A stretch of 64,000 bases of DNA from assembly GCA_029891345.1 (NCBI GenBank), contig CM056997.1, positions 218,010,712-218,074,711 on the forward strand. Direction: 5' to 3'. The stretch is from Dryococelus australis. Taxonomy: Eukaryota; Arthropoda; Insecta; Phasmatodea; Phasmatidae. Position 1 is the stretch's first letter. Every line of letters starts with the position of its first letter. Made by a program: the position numbers and the translations under genes. This document shows positions 11,838-23,175 of this stretch, one piece after another. The notes under the pieces are model-generated. The model was given only the letters and a program-made list of their open reading frames with translations, searched no databases and was not told the origin of the DNA.

Positions 11838-12640
11838 GCGCTGGAAACTACGGAGGATCTCCAAGTGCCAGGAACGTCGATGTGGAGCAACGCGTACTTG
11901 GTCACATCGAGAACTACCCTGAAGGCAGCACCAGAGGTGTAGCAAAATCCAAAGATGTTCACTACTCCAGTGTGTAGAGAATACTCAGGTAAGAAATACT
12001 GTACCCCTGTCACGTTCAGCGAGTTCAGGCGCTCACCTTTACCCACATCAGTACAGAAGCACACTGTTTACATGTGCTATGGACAGATGAGGCAACATTA
12101 TTCTCATGATGCCCATGAGTGTGTGAGTGAAGAGACTTGGGCGGTTCTAAACAGGGAGGTATTGAGATCCGATGAAAGTGATTGAGGTAAGTGTCGAGCA
12201 GCGCCGGAATGAAATGGCAGGGGATACGGGAGTTCCCTGAGAAAACCCGCTGAACAGCGGTATCGTCCGGCACGATTCCAAGATGTGAAAATCCGGGAGT
12301 GTCCCGGCCGGGTATTGATCCCGGTTTTCCTAGGTGGGAGGCGAGCAGGCTAACCGCTCAGCTACTGCGGGCTCATAATGCCCATGAGTGAACAGTTGAG
12401 AACCCTCATACAACAGCGCAGTGCAGGAATCCTCATGATATATGTCTGGGGAGGAATTTTGGAAAATACTTTGGACACCCCCGTTGCCAGTGTTGAAATC
12501 TTTCGGCAGCGTACTGTAGATTATTTCATCCTTTCGAAAATATTCGCGCCATACAACGACATATCTGAAAGTGTGAGATCACACATTGAAAGACTCCTGC
12601 AAGATTGATATTTTGAACTTTCCCTGTAGGACGACATACG
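11838..12640 (+). pseudogene. IS630/mariner-like DDE transposase (DUF4817-type), degraded
   Basis: Cut-and-paste transposase remnant. In one frame from about 11,878 it reads 'VDVEQRVLGHIENYPEGSTR' (helix-turn-helix region), then a stop, 'RIL', a stop, 'EILYPCHVQRVQALT', and 'VLWTDEATLFS' near 12,075-12,105. The last is the first catalytic Asp block (LFTDEATFT in the family). After a nested SINE (12,122-12,373), 'TVENPH' (about 12,391-12,408) and 'VWGGILENTLDTP' (about 12,442-12,480) match the family's 'W--ENPH' and 'NVWAGI' blocks. The second Asp and Glu region is not recognisable; the frame closes at 12,608. Two stops plus the SINE make it dead. The family is common in arthropod genomes. I am confident of the class but not of the exact superfamily name. 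Confidence 0.8.
12122..12373 (-). mobile_element. tRNA-derived SINE, family 1, with target duplication
   Basis: The minus strand carries a tRNA-like head: A-box-like 'tagctgagcggttagc' near 12,365 and B-box-like 'cgggatcaatacccgg' near 12,310. The family body follows ('cggacgataccgctg', 'gcgggttttctcaggg', 'tttcattccggcgctgctcg'). The element is bracketed by 'catgatgcccatgagtg' (12,105-12,121) and 'cataatgcccatgagtg' (12,374-12,390), a 17-bp direct repeat with one mismatch. That is a target duplication of the length L1-type retrotransposition makes. It interrupts the transposase pseudogene and is therefore younger than it. Confidence 0.9.
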
Positions 12641-15600
12641 TACTGGACAGCGTGCCAAACCTATCATGTCATGTACAATTTATCCGACGTATGAAAGCCT
12701 TCTACCTTTGGAAGTCAATTATAAAGAAACTAACTCGACCATACGCTTAATGCCAAATAGTTAGGGTTTTACTGACCGACCAACTGACGCTGCAAAATAT
12801 TGCATGTTGGTTTGGTGGTACTATTTAAAAAGATAGTACAGTAATTTTGTTCGGTGAAGGTCCATCTTATTTCGCTGTTACAGTCAAGCTGAGGTTCCAC
12901 ATTATGCACTTACTGAATTCTGTATTTTTACACCTCGTTTCGACGGAAAATGTTCCCGGCTTGTGTAGCAGCGGTTCCAGCGCGTGTCCCATGTGTGCGA
13001 ACTATACCACAAGGGAGGGCCAGGAGACAGGCTGCCAACTGCTCCCAGTCAATCATGTCGTGTTTAGCACCTCACTACTCCCGGTAATTAATACGGTATT
13101 TATGGACCGGGGGCAGGGAAGAGGGTACTTCTGGCAACCACGTGAGCAATTTGCCGGCGCCATTGAACAGCCAATAAGGGGAAGGGGCCTCACGCGATAC
13201 CAACTGCCTCCCCGGGCGATATCTCATGTCGGGTGGGAGCTCGACAAGCAGCTCGAGTTGCGGTCTATACCTGACGTCCACATATGAACCTCGTGCCTGC
13301 AGCTGCATTCAGCGAGCTCCTGCTAATGAGCCAGCCGCACACTGAAGAGGAGGTATACCGATGTTCCTCTTCTGCAGATATAGGCATACCACACGTTGAA
13401 TTGCGCATCGCCAGTTCAACTGTCAAAGTAACATAGTGATGGTCGTGTTTGTGTACATTTGCATTTTCAACACGCCCACGCTTTTGTGTATGTAAAATAC
13501 TCTGACTAACTGGAATATATTCTAGTTGCATAGAAACTAGATTAGACAAAGTGTACAGATGTATCAGTGTTCTTACATATGTACGCTTTGTTTAACCTCA
13601 GGTACTATTCAAGTGGTTTTCGACTTTTTTTTTGGGAGAAAAATATGCGGATGTCAGAACACGGAGAGTGGCTACAGTGCATCTCGTATGACCACTCTAC
13701 ATCACTTCCTCCCTGCGGAGTCAGCAGGTTAAACAACGGCGTTGCAGTCAAAGACTGCAGACACGTGCTAACTGATTGTCGCTGTTTATTCGTCGACTGC
13801 AGTTGACTGGAATTGGCACTGGTCGTAGAAGAAAAATGGTGTGTGGACTGCGCATGAGAGTTGCATTGTAACGCCTTTCCGTGTTCCAGCACAGAGTTGC
13901 TTTCTTTCCAAAGGCACTATAATATCGTGGTTAGAATTATAAGTAAGAACACGGTTTATGTAACTAAGTGCTTTTAGTTGTTGTACGTGTTCTTTAGCTC
14001 AATTTAAACGACATTAGGCAATATTAAAGCTGGTTGAAATATATTCATATAAAAGGGAGAGTATTTTGAAATGTCATACGTGAACAAACATATTCATCAC
14101 TGTTGACCATGTGACTGACAGTTATAATGAGGATGTACGAGTTAACTTTGGGGATATTCGCAGAAGCAAAGATCGGGCCACATAGCCTTTAGTATATGGA
14201 ACTAACAGAAGTCATTCCAAAACAAGTCAGAAGTACGTGAAGAAATGAATACTGATGGAATATATCCACGATAAACTATCCTGTTAACGAATAATAAAAA
14301 AGTATGTAGCATATGTCTCTGGACTCTACTCCGGCAAATGTGTGCGTTAAAGTAACTATATTACGTTTCAGTGGAATCCTGTATCTAGACCATTCTCGTC
14401 TTCATCTCTAAAAATTTTACACGCCATTCTCACGGCATGGTATTTACTGTGAGTGTTATTGCAGTCATCCGTACAACCTTGCAACATACACTTAATTATT
14501 CGGTATGTGTTATCGACATATTTGAGCGTGCATTTTACTGAGCGGTCCACTATATTCCTTAACTTTTTATTGCTCGCTAATCGCACTCGAACATTTCATG
14601 GTAGTGTAGAAATGGGGAGTTCGGGCCAAGGGCGTGGAGCATCGGATATCGGAGCTGTTCATGCAATCTAATTCCGGTCAGATGGCGGCTATCGTGTAAG
14701 CCATAGTATCGTCAAAATACATTCTTTCACCGTAAAAATAACTACAAACATTAATAATTTTTACGAAAAAATTACTACATTCGACAATAAAATAACATTG
14801 TAATAATGTCTCATTTGTGTACTCGGATGAACAAAGCCGACTCAAAACTCCTCGATACGAAAGCCTAAAAGTCGTCACTGGAGCGAGTGTACACGAAGCT
14901 CTTAGCAGAATGAACCACAATCATCAAAGCAGTAAAGATGGAATCAAGGCCCCGAGACAGGTATAGTGGATCGAGAGGATCAGCGGACAATGACCCCGTC
15001 CCCCAACCCTCATCATGCACCTACCACACCCTCACCACCTACCCCACATCCATCCCTTACCCCCATAATCAAGCTCACCCCCCCCCCGCCCGGCCACCCT
15101 CAACATCATAAGAACAAAAAGTCACGAAAATTCGTGAAAAATATTATAATCAAGAAACCTTTGAGCAGTTTAAAAGAACTGCTTCGGAGTTATAGAGTGA
15201 GCTACTTATTTTAAAGTTTATGAACTGCTACCTCGCCTCCCGAGTGCGTTGGCTTCCCTCCCCCTCGCCCCTCCTTTTCATTCTCTACTCTTTGGTATCA
15301 CCACTCTCCTCATGCGCACCTTCCTTCTCTGTGATTATTCATGATGTCTATCCCTTGCATCAGTGCCAGGCTCGACCACTTCTACTCTGGTAGCCAAGTT
15401 GAGAATTCCCTTCTGGTATTCTTCCTGCTTAAGGTCCATGTCAGGACTCTGTTAAATTTCGGATGAGCATGTAAGCAAATTGTAACATAGGTATAGCTAT
15501 AAAAGAGAAGACATATTTTAGAGTGGATTCGCCTTCAGAGAGAATGGTAACGAAAATTGTTGAGTGCTGGTAAAAATTCGTTTGGAGCTTTGCATAGTTT

Positions 15601-16423
15601 AGCATTCAAAATTGGGCTTGTCTTTACTAGTGTATGTTTTAAAATTCCCTTTTGGTGTAAATTGCTAGCTATGGAGCCATATAGCGTGATTCTAGTTTTC
15701 TGGATTTGCAGAGTTTCGTGTAACTGCTTAATAATATTTTATTTTAAGAGCCGAATTGCCCGAAAAAGTGTCAGCCAGTCAAAAGGGCCCACATCGACTC
15801 GTGTTCTTGCATCACAATTCGGTAACCCAACTTAATTCGTTCTCGTCATTGAACAGTATTTTTTCAGATTTCTGCCGTTTACAAAATCAGTATTCAGTAT
15901 TATCAAAATTTTAGATGTGTTTTTAGAGAAAGGTGTTCGTGTATGTCGGACTTTGAGAGGTCAAATAATGCTCCTACATACGCTTGAGTTTTAATCTATT
16001 GAATCTTAGCATTTTAATTGAAGCAAATATGCTTGCAAACTTTTTTTCATTTTTGAAGCTTTCAAGTTAAAATAATTTTGAAAGTACTAACCCTGTAAAG
16101 TGTTTTTAACGGTTTGTATCGTCTTCAATTATATAAAAGAGTTTGCACAAAATGTACAAAATATCAATATTTTAATTTCTCTTATTCTGCTCCCAGCTTT
16201 GGTAGGCCCAAAAGTGGGCGTCTGGAGAGCTTTAAATATACCTATGTTTTTTTTTTTAAACTGTTAAGGTCCAAGGAAAATCAGCATGGAATATTTGTAC
16301 ATCAGATTCTTGATATTGTAAATAAATATATTTTTTAACTGAACTTGTGTAAAAAATCCTGTGGTTACGTCACACGTTTTAATTTGCGCAGTACTCTGAT
16401 AACATTTTTGTTTTTTCTGTTTC
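12641..16423. other. No gene recognised
   Basis: About 12,840-13,320 is GC-richer and holds a 146-codon plus-strand frame (12,847-13,287) with an overlapping minus-strand frame; neither resembles a family I know. About 15,000-15,110 is a C-rich, proline-codon stretch. The remainder is AT-rich and shows no coding or repeat structure. Confidence 0.4.
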
Positions 16424-17150
16424 ATGCTTATGTTGAAAGTAGCCGAGGGAAAGTACTTTCTCTGTACATTTAATAAGAAGAAACTAACAGCATTTCTGGA
16501 AGCCAACGTTGTCACCTTCCCACCCGACGCCGACATCGAGCAGATTCGTAATAATTTCGAATATATATTGAAAATGATTAGAAAGGATTTGGAGGCGTCA
16601 TCACTCCTAAGAATGGGAAATTTGACGTTCTCCGTTACAGGTTTACCTTGGTGGATGATGTATCTGCTCGGGATCGTCATCTTAGGCACCTCCCTCCTAA
16701 ACGCAAGGCCTTTAGAGATTTCATTGATACATTGTTGCAGGCGGGAGTCACCAATTCGTCAACTTCAGATTACTGCTCCCTCGTATTTTTGGCCTGGAAA
16801 AATTATAGCGAAAAATACAGACTTGTGGTTAATCATGCTTTGGTGAACCGAAATATACATAAGGACACCTTCCCCCTCCCTTCAGTTGACAATGCTTTAC
16901 GGCATCAAGGGCGCGTTAAAATATATTCCGTCCTAGACTTAAATCATAGTTTTCATCAGTGTCTCCTGAATCCCTTTCGCCGTAAATACATCACATTTAT
17001 CACTCCCTTGGAATAAGTACGAGTTTACTCGAATTTCAGTGGGTGTTGACTTCGGTGGTCGGCCCTTTTCAGAGTATTAGATCGTAATCTCTGTGATTTT
17101 AAATTTAAATTAGTTTTCAATAATGTTGCTATATTTCTATACAGTAAGAA
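16424..17150 (+). pseudogene. Ty3/gypsy-type retroelement fragment: gag-like start joined to reverse transcriptase
   Basis: The first part, 'MLMLKVAEGKYFLCTFNKKK' and onward to about 16,600, looks like a gag N-terminus (SAP-like, weak). A second frame from about 16,645 is clear Ty3/gypsy RT. It has 'HLPPKRKAFRDFIDTLLQAG', 'KYRLVVNHALVNRNIHKDTF', 'PLPSVDNALRHQG' and 'IYSVLDLNHSFHQC', with the motif-A Asp kept. After the stop at 17,014, two shifted frames continue: 'YEFTRISVG' and 'VLDRNLCDFKFKLVFNNVAIF' (to about 17,150). The segment that should read YLDD before 'VAIF' is missing. Protease, RNase H and integrase are absent. Gag N-terminus next to RT implies a large internal deletion. No flanking LTR was identified. 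Confidence 0.85.
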
Positions 17151-17504
17151 TTTTTTGTAAACGTCTTTAATTGCGGTATTAGAGTTCAGTATGACCAATG
17201 ATAGAACTATTTTTAGAATTGTTTAGTTAACCTAATGTTTTAATGCAGCATTTCAAAATGGCAGTAAGTAGTAATAGCGTAGGGTTTCTAGATTAAGAAG
17301 CGGGGAAATTAAGCAGGATGGGGTGATGCGGGTTGCGGAGTTTAAGGGATTGTAATTGAGATAAAATCCTTCCGAGATTAATCTTATGGGACTACGAAAG
17401 ATTGAGGTTAGTACAATCATTTCAGCATGCTCCTACCCGTCCCCCTTAAAAAACTGAATATGTTGTGTGTAGTTTAGGTAAGAACGAATCTCTGCTCCGG
17501 GACT

Positions 17505-18012
17505 GGGCTAACCCTCCTCAACACGAACCCCATTAATCACTGGCGCGGCGATCGGGAGTTTACAAACAAGGTAAGTGGCGACCCTCCTCCACCCCATCAC
17601 TATCAATCATCGGCTCAGCAATCGGAACGTCACAAAGAGACAAGTGGCAACCTTCATCTTCCACAACATCCCTATCAATCACCAGAGCAGCGATGGGAAC
17701 GTCACAGAGAGAAAAGTGGCAACTCTCCTCTTCCACAACATTCCCATCAATCACCAGAGCAGCAATCGGAACGTCACAGAGAGACAAGTGGCAACCCTCC
17801 TCTTCCACAACATCCCCATCAATCACCAGAGCAGCAATCGGAACGTCACAGAGAGACAAGTGGCAACCCTCCTCTTCCACAACATCCCCATCAATCACCA
17901 GAGCAGCAATCGGAACGTCACAAAGAGACAAGTGGCAACCCTCCTCTTCCACAACATCCCCATCAATCACCAGAGCAGCGATCGGAACGTCACAAAGAGA
18001 CAAGCGGCAATC
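17505..18012. repeat. 72-bp minisatellite, about 7 units
   Basis: The anchor 'atcggaacgtcacagagaga' recurs at 17,621, 17,693, 17,765, 17,837, 17,909 and 17,981, exactly 72 bp apart. A more diverged unit precedes it from about 17,505. Because 72 is a multiple of 3 and the unit lacks stops in several frames, two plus-strand frames and one minus-strand frame stay open. The minus frame reads a 24-residue repeat containing 'SLCDVPIAALVIDGDVVEEE'. I regard the frames as by-products of the repeat. The left edge begins 'cgggactgggcta', a 13-bp string also found at about 30,168. Confidence 0.95.
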
Positions 18013-20748
18013 ATTTTAGTTCCTTTAGTGTTTGGTATTCAACTCGTAAGACCAAACTCCACCCCAACCACTACCACACAGTAGTAGGACCGGTTGGGGG
18101 GAGGAGGTTTCAGGCCACCTTTGATAGATTGAAAGGGAAAATTGGTATCAAAGGGCTAATTAAATTTATTGAAAGGGTTAATCAATTAGAGAAATGCTTA
18201 GATTTAATTGGGAGGGTTAAATTGATTGACGTGATTAGATGTATTGAAAGTGTTAATTTTTAATGGGATCGATTTGTTTTTTATTTTTTCTTTCTTTGTT
18301 TTGGGCTGAGGGAGGTGGGTAGCTGGAGCTCTGTCCGATATTGACAGTGTAGTGTCTTGGAGGCGACTAACAAGAGTGGTGGGTTGCGATGTTTAATATA
18401 GTTGTAGAGTTTTGTGCAAGAGTGGCATAAGTGTTTTTTTCTTTTTGGAGAGTAGCAGCAGCATCGATGTTCACTCTTGGAGATCTAGTGTGTACTGTAG
18501 TGTGATGTGTTGGCTAATGAATATATATGTTTTGAGTTTTGTAGAAGAGTGGCGTAAGTGTTATATTTTGGGGAAGAGTGTAGGGAGCGAGGCACACGTC
18601 CGTACACTTGGGATGTTGGTGCAGGAATCAGGGGTTGCAGCATTAATTAGGTATAAGAAACGGTGGAAATGTGTATTTGGAAATTAATACTATTTCGGCG
18701 AATCTAATTTTTATGAAATAACGATTGAAAAACTAGTGAACACACATCAATATGATTTACGTTCCCACCGAGAGTTTACTAATTCAATTAAAACGCATAC
18801 AAACGCAACGAATCAAATACTACCTATAATCACTCCTCGGCTACAACAAAAGAAACAAGTTAATATTAAACACATAAAAAACCACTTCACAAATCAATAA
18901 AAATTTTTTAGCTTGTTTACGTTACATGTAACGAATGGACAACACGAACATTTTGAAAGTTAAAAAATATATATATATTAAGAAATCCTAAAACTATTTC
19001 CATATTAATTAATTTATCACAATGAATTCAAACTCAGAAATGTCCAACATACTATCCATGGCACCAAATGACTTGCATTAAAACACATGTTCAAAATACG
19101 CACAATTACTAATGAATGAATCAAGAACGAACTAATATAATTCCACGAATTACCTAACCACACGAATATTAAATCATACTAATATAAACCAAAAATACTG
19201 ATTGAATCACACAAATTCTTACTCACACCTACCTTACCAAAATCACTCCTCGATAAATAGAACATATTAAATTACACATCAAATGAAATGCCCACATCCA
19301 AAATTGAATTACAGCACAAATCAATAAAAAAAATATTTATTCTATTTACAAAGCAAGTACCCACATATTAGATGAATGAAATAAAAAAAGAACGAATTAT
19401 CCAATTTCCACAAAACCACGGGCATATTAAATCACACTAATATAAAGGAAACGATTTGCATACTAGTAATACGCATTCTGAATAATACCTACAACGAAGT
19501 TATTAACAAAGCCAAAAAAAATATCCTATTTCCCTACCAACCCAGGTGTCATAAAGTAATAACTTATTAAAAAAGAATCCATAAAACCGCAAATCCCTTA
19601 CGGTTTGAAGCAAACAAGGTACCAACTGATTGAATACGCTTGACACGCAACAAAGTAATATAATATTTACTTAGCAAAAAGCTATTTTACAGCCCTTCCC
19701 AACCAAGGAACGACATACCCTCATCGGCTCTCAACCCTACAATGCACACGCAACGTATTACCAAATTAATTATTAATGAATTATCCCAAATCCATGTAAC
19801 CACAGGCATTTTGAATCTATCTATCATTCAAAAATATAAATGATTATTTAATATTAAGCACGGAAAAAGAAAGATAAATTCATCAAATACTAAACACAAA
19901 AAATCTATCCACGCACTTTAAATTCAATATTAATTATCCACGCTCGAGTTTACTTAACAGCACGGTATAGCGTTTATTCCTCGAAACAAATTAATTTAAA
20001 AAATAATCAAACCTCTCATACCATTAACAAAAACCTCGTAAAAACATTTACTCACAACGCGCAACAACTTATATAAAATCTCGTAAACTAGATTTAAACG
20101 TACAGGCCTTGACATAACGTTAGCGAGTCATACGTCGGCGAACGGTTACACATAGATAGATGTACCACATATTTATAAAAATATATATACAATTTCCTTA
20201 TATGAAAACGCGTATCTATTATTTTGTTCCCTATCACATTGCATGTTACGAAGGAAACTTTAGCAGACAAGAGCTCTGCACACTGTCCAGGCCAATGGCT
20301 ACCACAAAGCTAAAATACTCGCGTTGGAGAAACCTGCCTTGCTCTCTTGTCTCACACTCTCCCTTATAGATACCTGTTCCAAGACATCGACCTCTGGCAA
20401 GAACGAAGCCACGCTGCTCGTTAAACTCAACCCTCAACCGACAGTAGAATTTTGATTTATTTTGCCTTGATATCAGTTAAGGCATACAATCGTGGCAAAT
20501 CACCTAATTCTTTACTATGTTAAATATTAACAATTTCACTTCTGTAGGTAATATCCACACAAACTGATTTCACAGCGAGCCAACATTACTTATTTATATG
20601 GGAATGCGCTCAGACAAAGTGATTCGCCAAATGTTGTGAACACACCCATTAATCCGAGCGAAGGAAAATTACGTATACTTTTCACATCCAGATATTTCTG
20701 CTCACTGAAAACTGATCAATTATTAAGGTATTTTTTGTATTGTTTTGT

Positions 20749-20749
20749 T

Positions 20750-20783
<34 letters not shown>

Positions 20784-20808
20784 CGTGTGTGTGTGTGTGT
20801 GTGTATAA
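20749..20808. repeat. Compound (AT)n(GT)n microsatellite
   Basis: About 10 AT units are followed by about 19 GT units with one GC interruption. It lies in the tail of PolB element copy A. Copy B has a plain (AT)n tract at 57,739-57,786, not at the exactly equivalent place. Confidence 0.95.
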
Positions 20809-21089
20809 TATGTTACACCCTCTAATAAATAAATTTTATTCACACAAACATTGTATAAAGTCTTGAACTCTGGTTTTTAAAGTAATATATCAAATTTTAT
20901 TTTTGCGGAAACATTGACTCACTCACTCATTTCTCTCAGAAATATGTTATATAATATGGCAGATATTCACTCAGTTTGGAGGTAAGGTGAATAATAATTT
21001 AAAAATGTAACAAATAATCTGATTGAAATACATTTTAATATATCATATTTTTCCAACAAAAATTATGTTTATTTACATAGATATAAACA

Positions 21090-21205
21090 AATTTCACATT
21101 CTTCTTATAATATTTATTTACTTAGAAATATAGAAAAATTCACATTCTTCTTAAAATATTTATTTACATATACAAAATTTCACATTTTCTTTATTTATTA
21201 AATAG
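21090..21205. repeat. Short AT-rich tandem repeat, about 45 bp, 2.5 units
   Basis: 'aaatttcacattcttcttat', then 'aatatttatttac', repeats three times with small changes. Copy B keeps one weak equivalent near 57,790-57,840 ('aaaaatcacactctccttaa'). It lies in the non-coding tail of the PolB element. Confidence 0.7.
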
Positions 21206-21617
21206 ACATTCAAATATCACACCTTACATGTTTGATGGCATATTTGGTTAGGATGTAGTAAGATTTTACTTCCACATCTGGACAATGATGCTGATAATAT
21301 TTAATTAATGTCACAGGGATACGAAGTCGTTACTCTCAAAACTGTGAGAAATTGTTATTCACAGCGGATTCTAGATGAAGTGTTCATACGTTACACTTTT
21401 AGATTATATGTTAGTTGTTGTGAGTCAATAGCTGACACTTGTTTCACTAATTCGTGTTTCTTTTTGAAGTTTGAGTAGCTCAATCGTGATGCGGTTGGAA
21501 GTTTGATTAACTCACTCGGGATGCAGCTGGAAGTTTGAATAACTCGTAGATAATATTGTGTCAGTTAACTGACTCACTGGTGGGTTAATAAGGGGATGGA
21601 ACAAGATTTAGGAAGGT

Positions 21618-22159
21618 ATTATGTAGTGCCCCTAAGGTAAGGTTGATATTCCATTTACTTCAATGTACCGCTAATGATCTATACCTGACCACACTACCTT
21701 CGTTACGCGTTCGGTGTAGACTTAATGAGCACGCGAACGAAACTGATATTGGATCCCCATTACCCTTGTTCAATTTTTGAGGCAATCTCGATAATCCTCG
21801 TAACTGAGTGATTGCTAAACCTTGGGTTTTACACACTTCGTCTTACGAGTACATTGCTCATTCGCAACAACGAATGCATAAAGCTTAGGACGTAAACCCA
21901 CAAAGTGTGTTATTATGCACCCAGCACATTCATCTTTCATCACCCCGGTACAGCCTTTGTTTCTGTGAGGGAATCCTTGAGGGTTATCGAGAGCATAGTT
22001 GGATGTATCGAACCGCGCCTTTAAATCTTGGATAATTAAATTATATACGTCATCACAAGCAATAGAGTATACCAAGGAATCGGTGTCACAATACAGGAGG
22101 TGCAAAGCTGGGGGAAGAAATTTTGTACGCGTGTACTGATAGTGAAATTCATAAAGGCT
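21618..22159 (-). pseudogene. PolB copy A, C-terminal part with YCDTDS
   Basis: Reading down from 22,159: 'SLYEFHYQYTRTKFLPPALH', then 'LLYCDTDSLVYSIACDDVYN'. The two Asp of DTD are the motif-C metal ligands and both are kept. Then follow 'GVMKDECAGCIITHFVGLRP' and 'KLYAFVV', the family's thumb-side 'KDEC-G---T-FVGLR-K-Y' signature. After a stop at about 21,815, fragments such as 'YEDYRDCL' and 'VNGISTLP' continue to about 21,620. The 96-codon open stretch (22,105-21,815) is the cleanest PolB piece in this copy. Confidence 0.93.
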
Positions 22160-22162
22160 AAG

Positions 22163-23175
22163 GCATTAGAGATGAAGATTACGCTCTAGCCCATGCCGCA
22201 TGGGATGCGTTGAACTGCATAAACTTGCTGCAGTATGCTATTCATTAATTACGTTTGGACACTTGTTTGCTGGCAAATTTTTTTTTGAGAGTTTCAGGAC
22301 CGTATGTTTGGCTCATTATGGTCTTAACCCCGCCATGTACGTCACAGATCCGTCTCTTTCATGGGATGCTTTATTGTCAATGACATGCGCGACGCTGGAG
22401 CTGTTGACTGATCCTGACATGTATCTTTTAGTAGAAAACGGGGTTAGTGGCGGCATTACCCAGGTTTAAAGAAGACGTGCTGAAACCAACAATATTTACA
22501 TGGATGAAGCATACGACCCCAGTGTGGCATCGAAATATATTTATTCTGTTTCGACATCAACGGGCTGTGTAATCAATCATACGACGAGGTCCAAGCTTCC
22601 GATTAGTAATTTCGAGTGGGTTGAGGCTGATGTGTTCTCTTCATGGGATTTTGCAAACACGGTGAATGCTGGTGTCACTTTTTTTTTCTCGCGGAAGTTG
22701 ATCTGTGTTTTCCGGAGTGACATGATAAACTATCTGATCTGCCTTTGGCCCCAGAAAACGTCGTATACCCGAACGGCTCGCATGAGAATCTTCTTTTACT
22801 ACAAGGAAATTTTTTATACACAGGGAAATACTGACACAGTACTTTATGTATGGAGCCAAAGTTTATTCTATTCATCGCGTTTTGCGCTTCGAGCAGAAGG
22901 CATAGAAGGCTCCGTACGTCTACTTTAACATTGAGAAACGTTCCCAGGCTGCAAACGCACTTGAAAAGTCGTTTTTCAAGTTGATGAATAATTCCGTTTT
23001 TGGATAAATATTGCAGAATGTCCTCCGGGAAAGGGGCATCAGAGACGTTTCGAGGCATGACACGATCTATGGGGCTACAGAGCTGATAGGACGTCCTACA
23101 TTCCAGGCGCGGCAGATCATCGATGAAAACTTAGTCCTCATCGAAATGTCAAAGAGTTCTGTTGCGTTTAACAAA
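22163..23175 (+). pseudogene. PolB copy A, palm segment in inverted orientation
   Basis: On the plus strand the reading order is 'DEDYALAHAAWDALNCINLL' (22,171 on), 'ESFRTVCLAHYGLNP', 'LSWDALLSMTCATLELLTDP', 'DMYLLVENGVSGGITQ', 'YMDEAYDPSVASKYIY', 'IEKRSQAANALEKSFFKLMN', 'YGATELIGRPTFQARQIIDE' and 'EMSKSSVAFNKP' (to about 23,175). These are the palm and fingers blocks that normally lie between the exonuclease and the YCDTDS box. Both flanking pieces are on the minus strand, so about 1.0 kb has been turned round. Several stops and shifts interrupt it. In copy B the same blocks are on the minus strand, in line with the rest. Confidence 0.92.

Larger units (their letters stand above)
18240..21617 (-). 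mobile_element. Non-coding tail of PolB element copy A
   Basis: This stretch aligns in direct orientation with 55,200-58,205. Examples: 'gagtagcagcagcatcgatgttcac' at about 18,450 vs 'gagtggcagcatcgatgttcac' at 55,225; 'taaatattaacaatttcact' at 20,520 vs 57,358; 'tatttctgctcactgaaaac' at about 20,692 vs 57,536. Both precede a PolB pseudogene at the same distance, so the tail belongs to the element, downstream (minus-strand sense) of the polymerase. About 18,760-20,080 is very poor in G on the plus strand and has loose internal repeats such as 'aaaatcactcctcg' (18,828 and 19,241). No convincing gene is present; a 91-codon frame at 18,412-18,687 is unrecognised and spans a degenerate 128-bp duplication. 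Confidence 0.75.

Noticed and set aside
12300..12373. Genuine tRNA gene on the minus strand
   Set aside because: A- and B-box-like sequences are present, but the arms do not fold cleanly and the sequence continues into a SINE body with target duplications.
12847..13287. 146-codon plus-strand frame as a gene
   Set aside because: GC-rich region with long frames on both strands and no family resemblance; length alone is not enough.
17560..18003. 147-codon minus-strand frame of 24-residue repeats as a protein gene
   Set aside because: Its openness follows from a 72-bp, stop-free unit; two other frames over the same DNA are equally open and there is no unique flanking coding sequence.
22500..22928. 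A separate plus-strand gene of 142 codons
   Set aside because: Its residues are PolB palm blocks; it is the inverted part of the polymerase pseudogene, not an independent gene.
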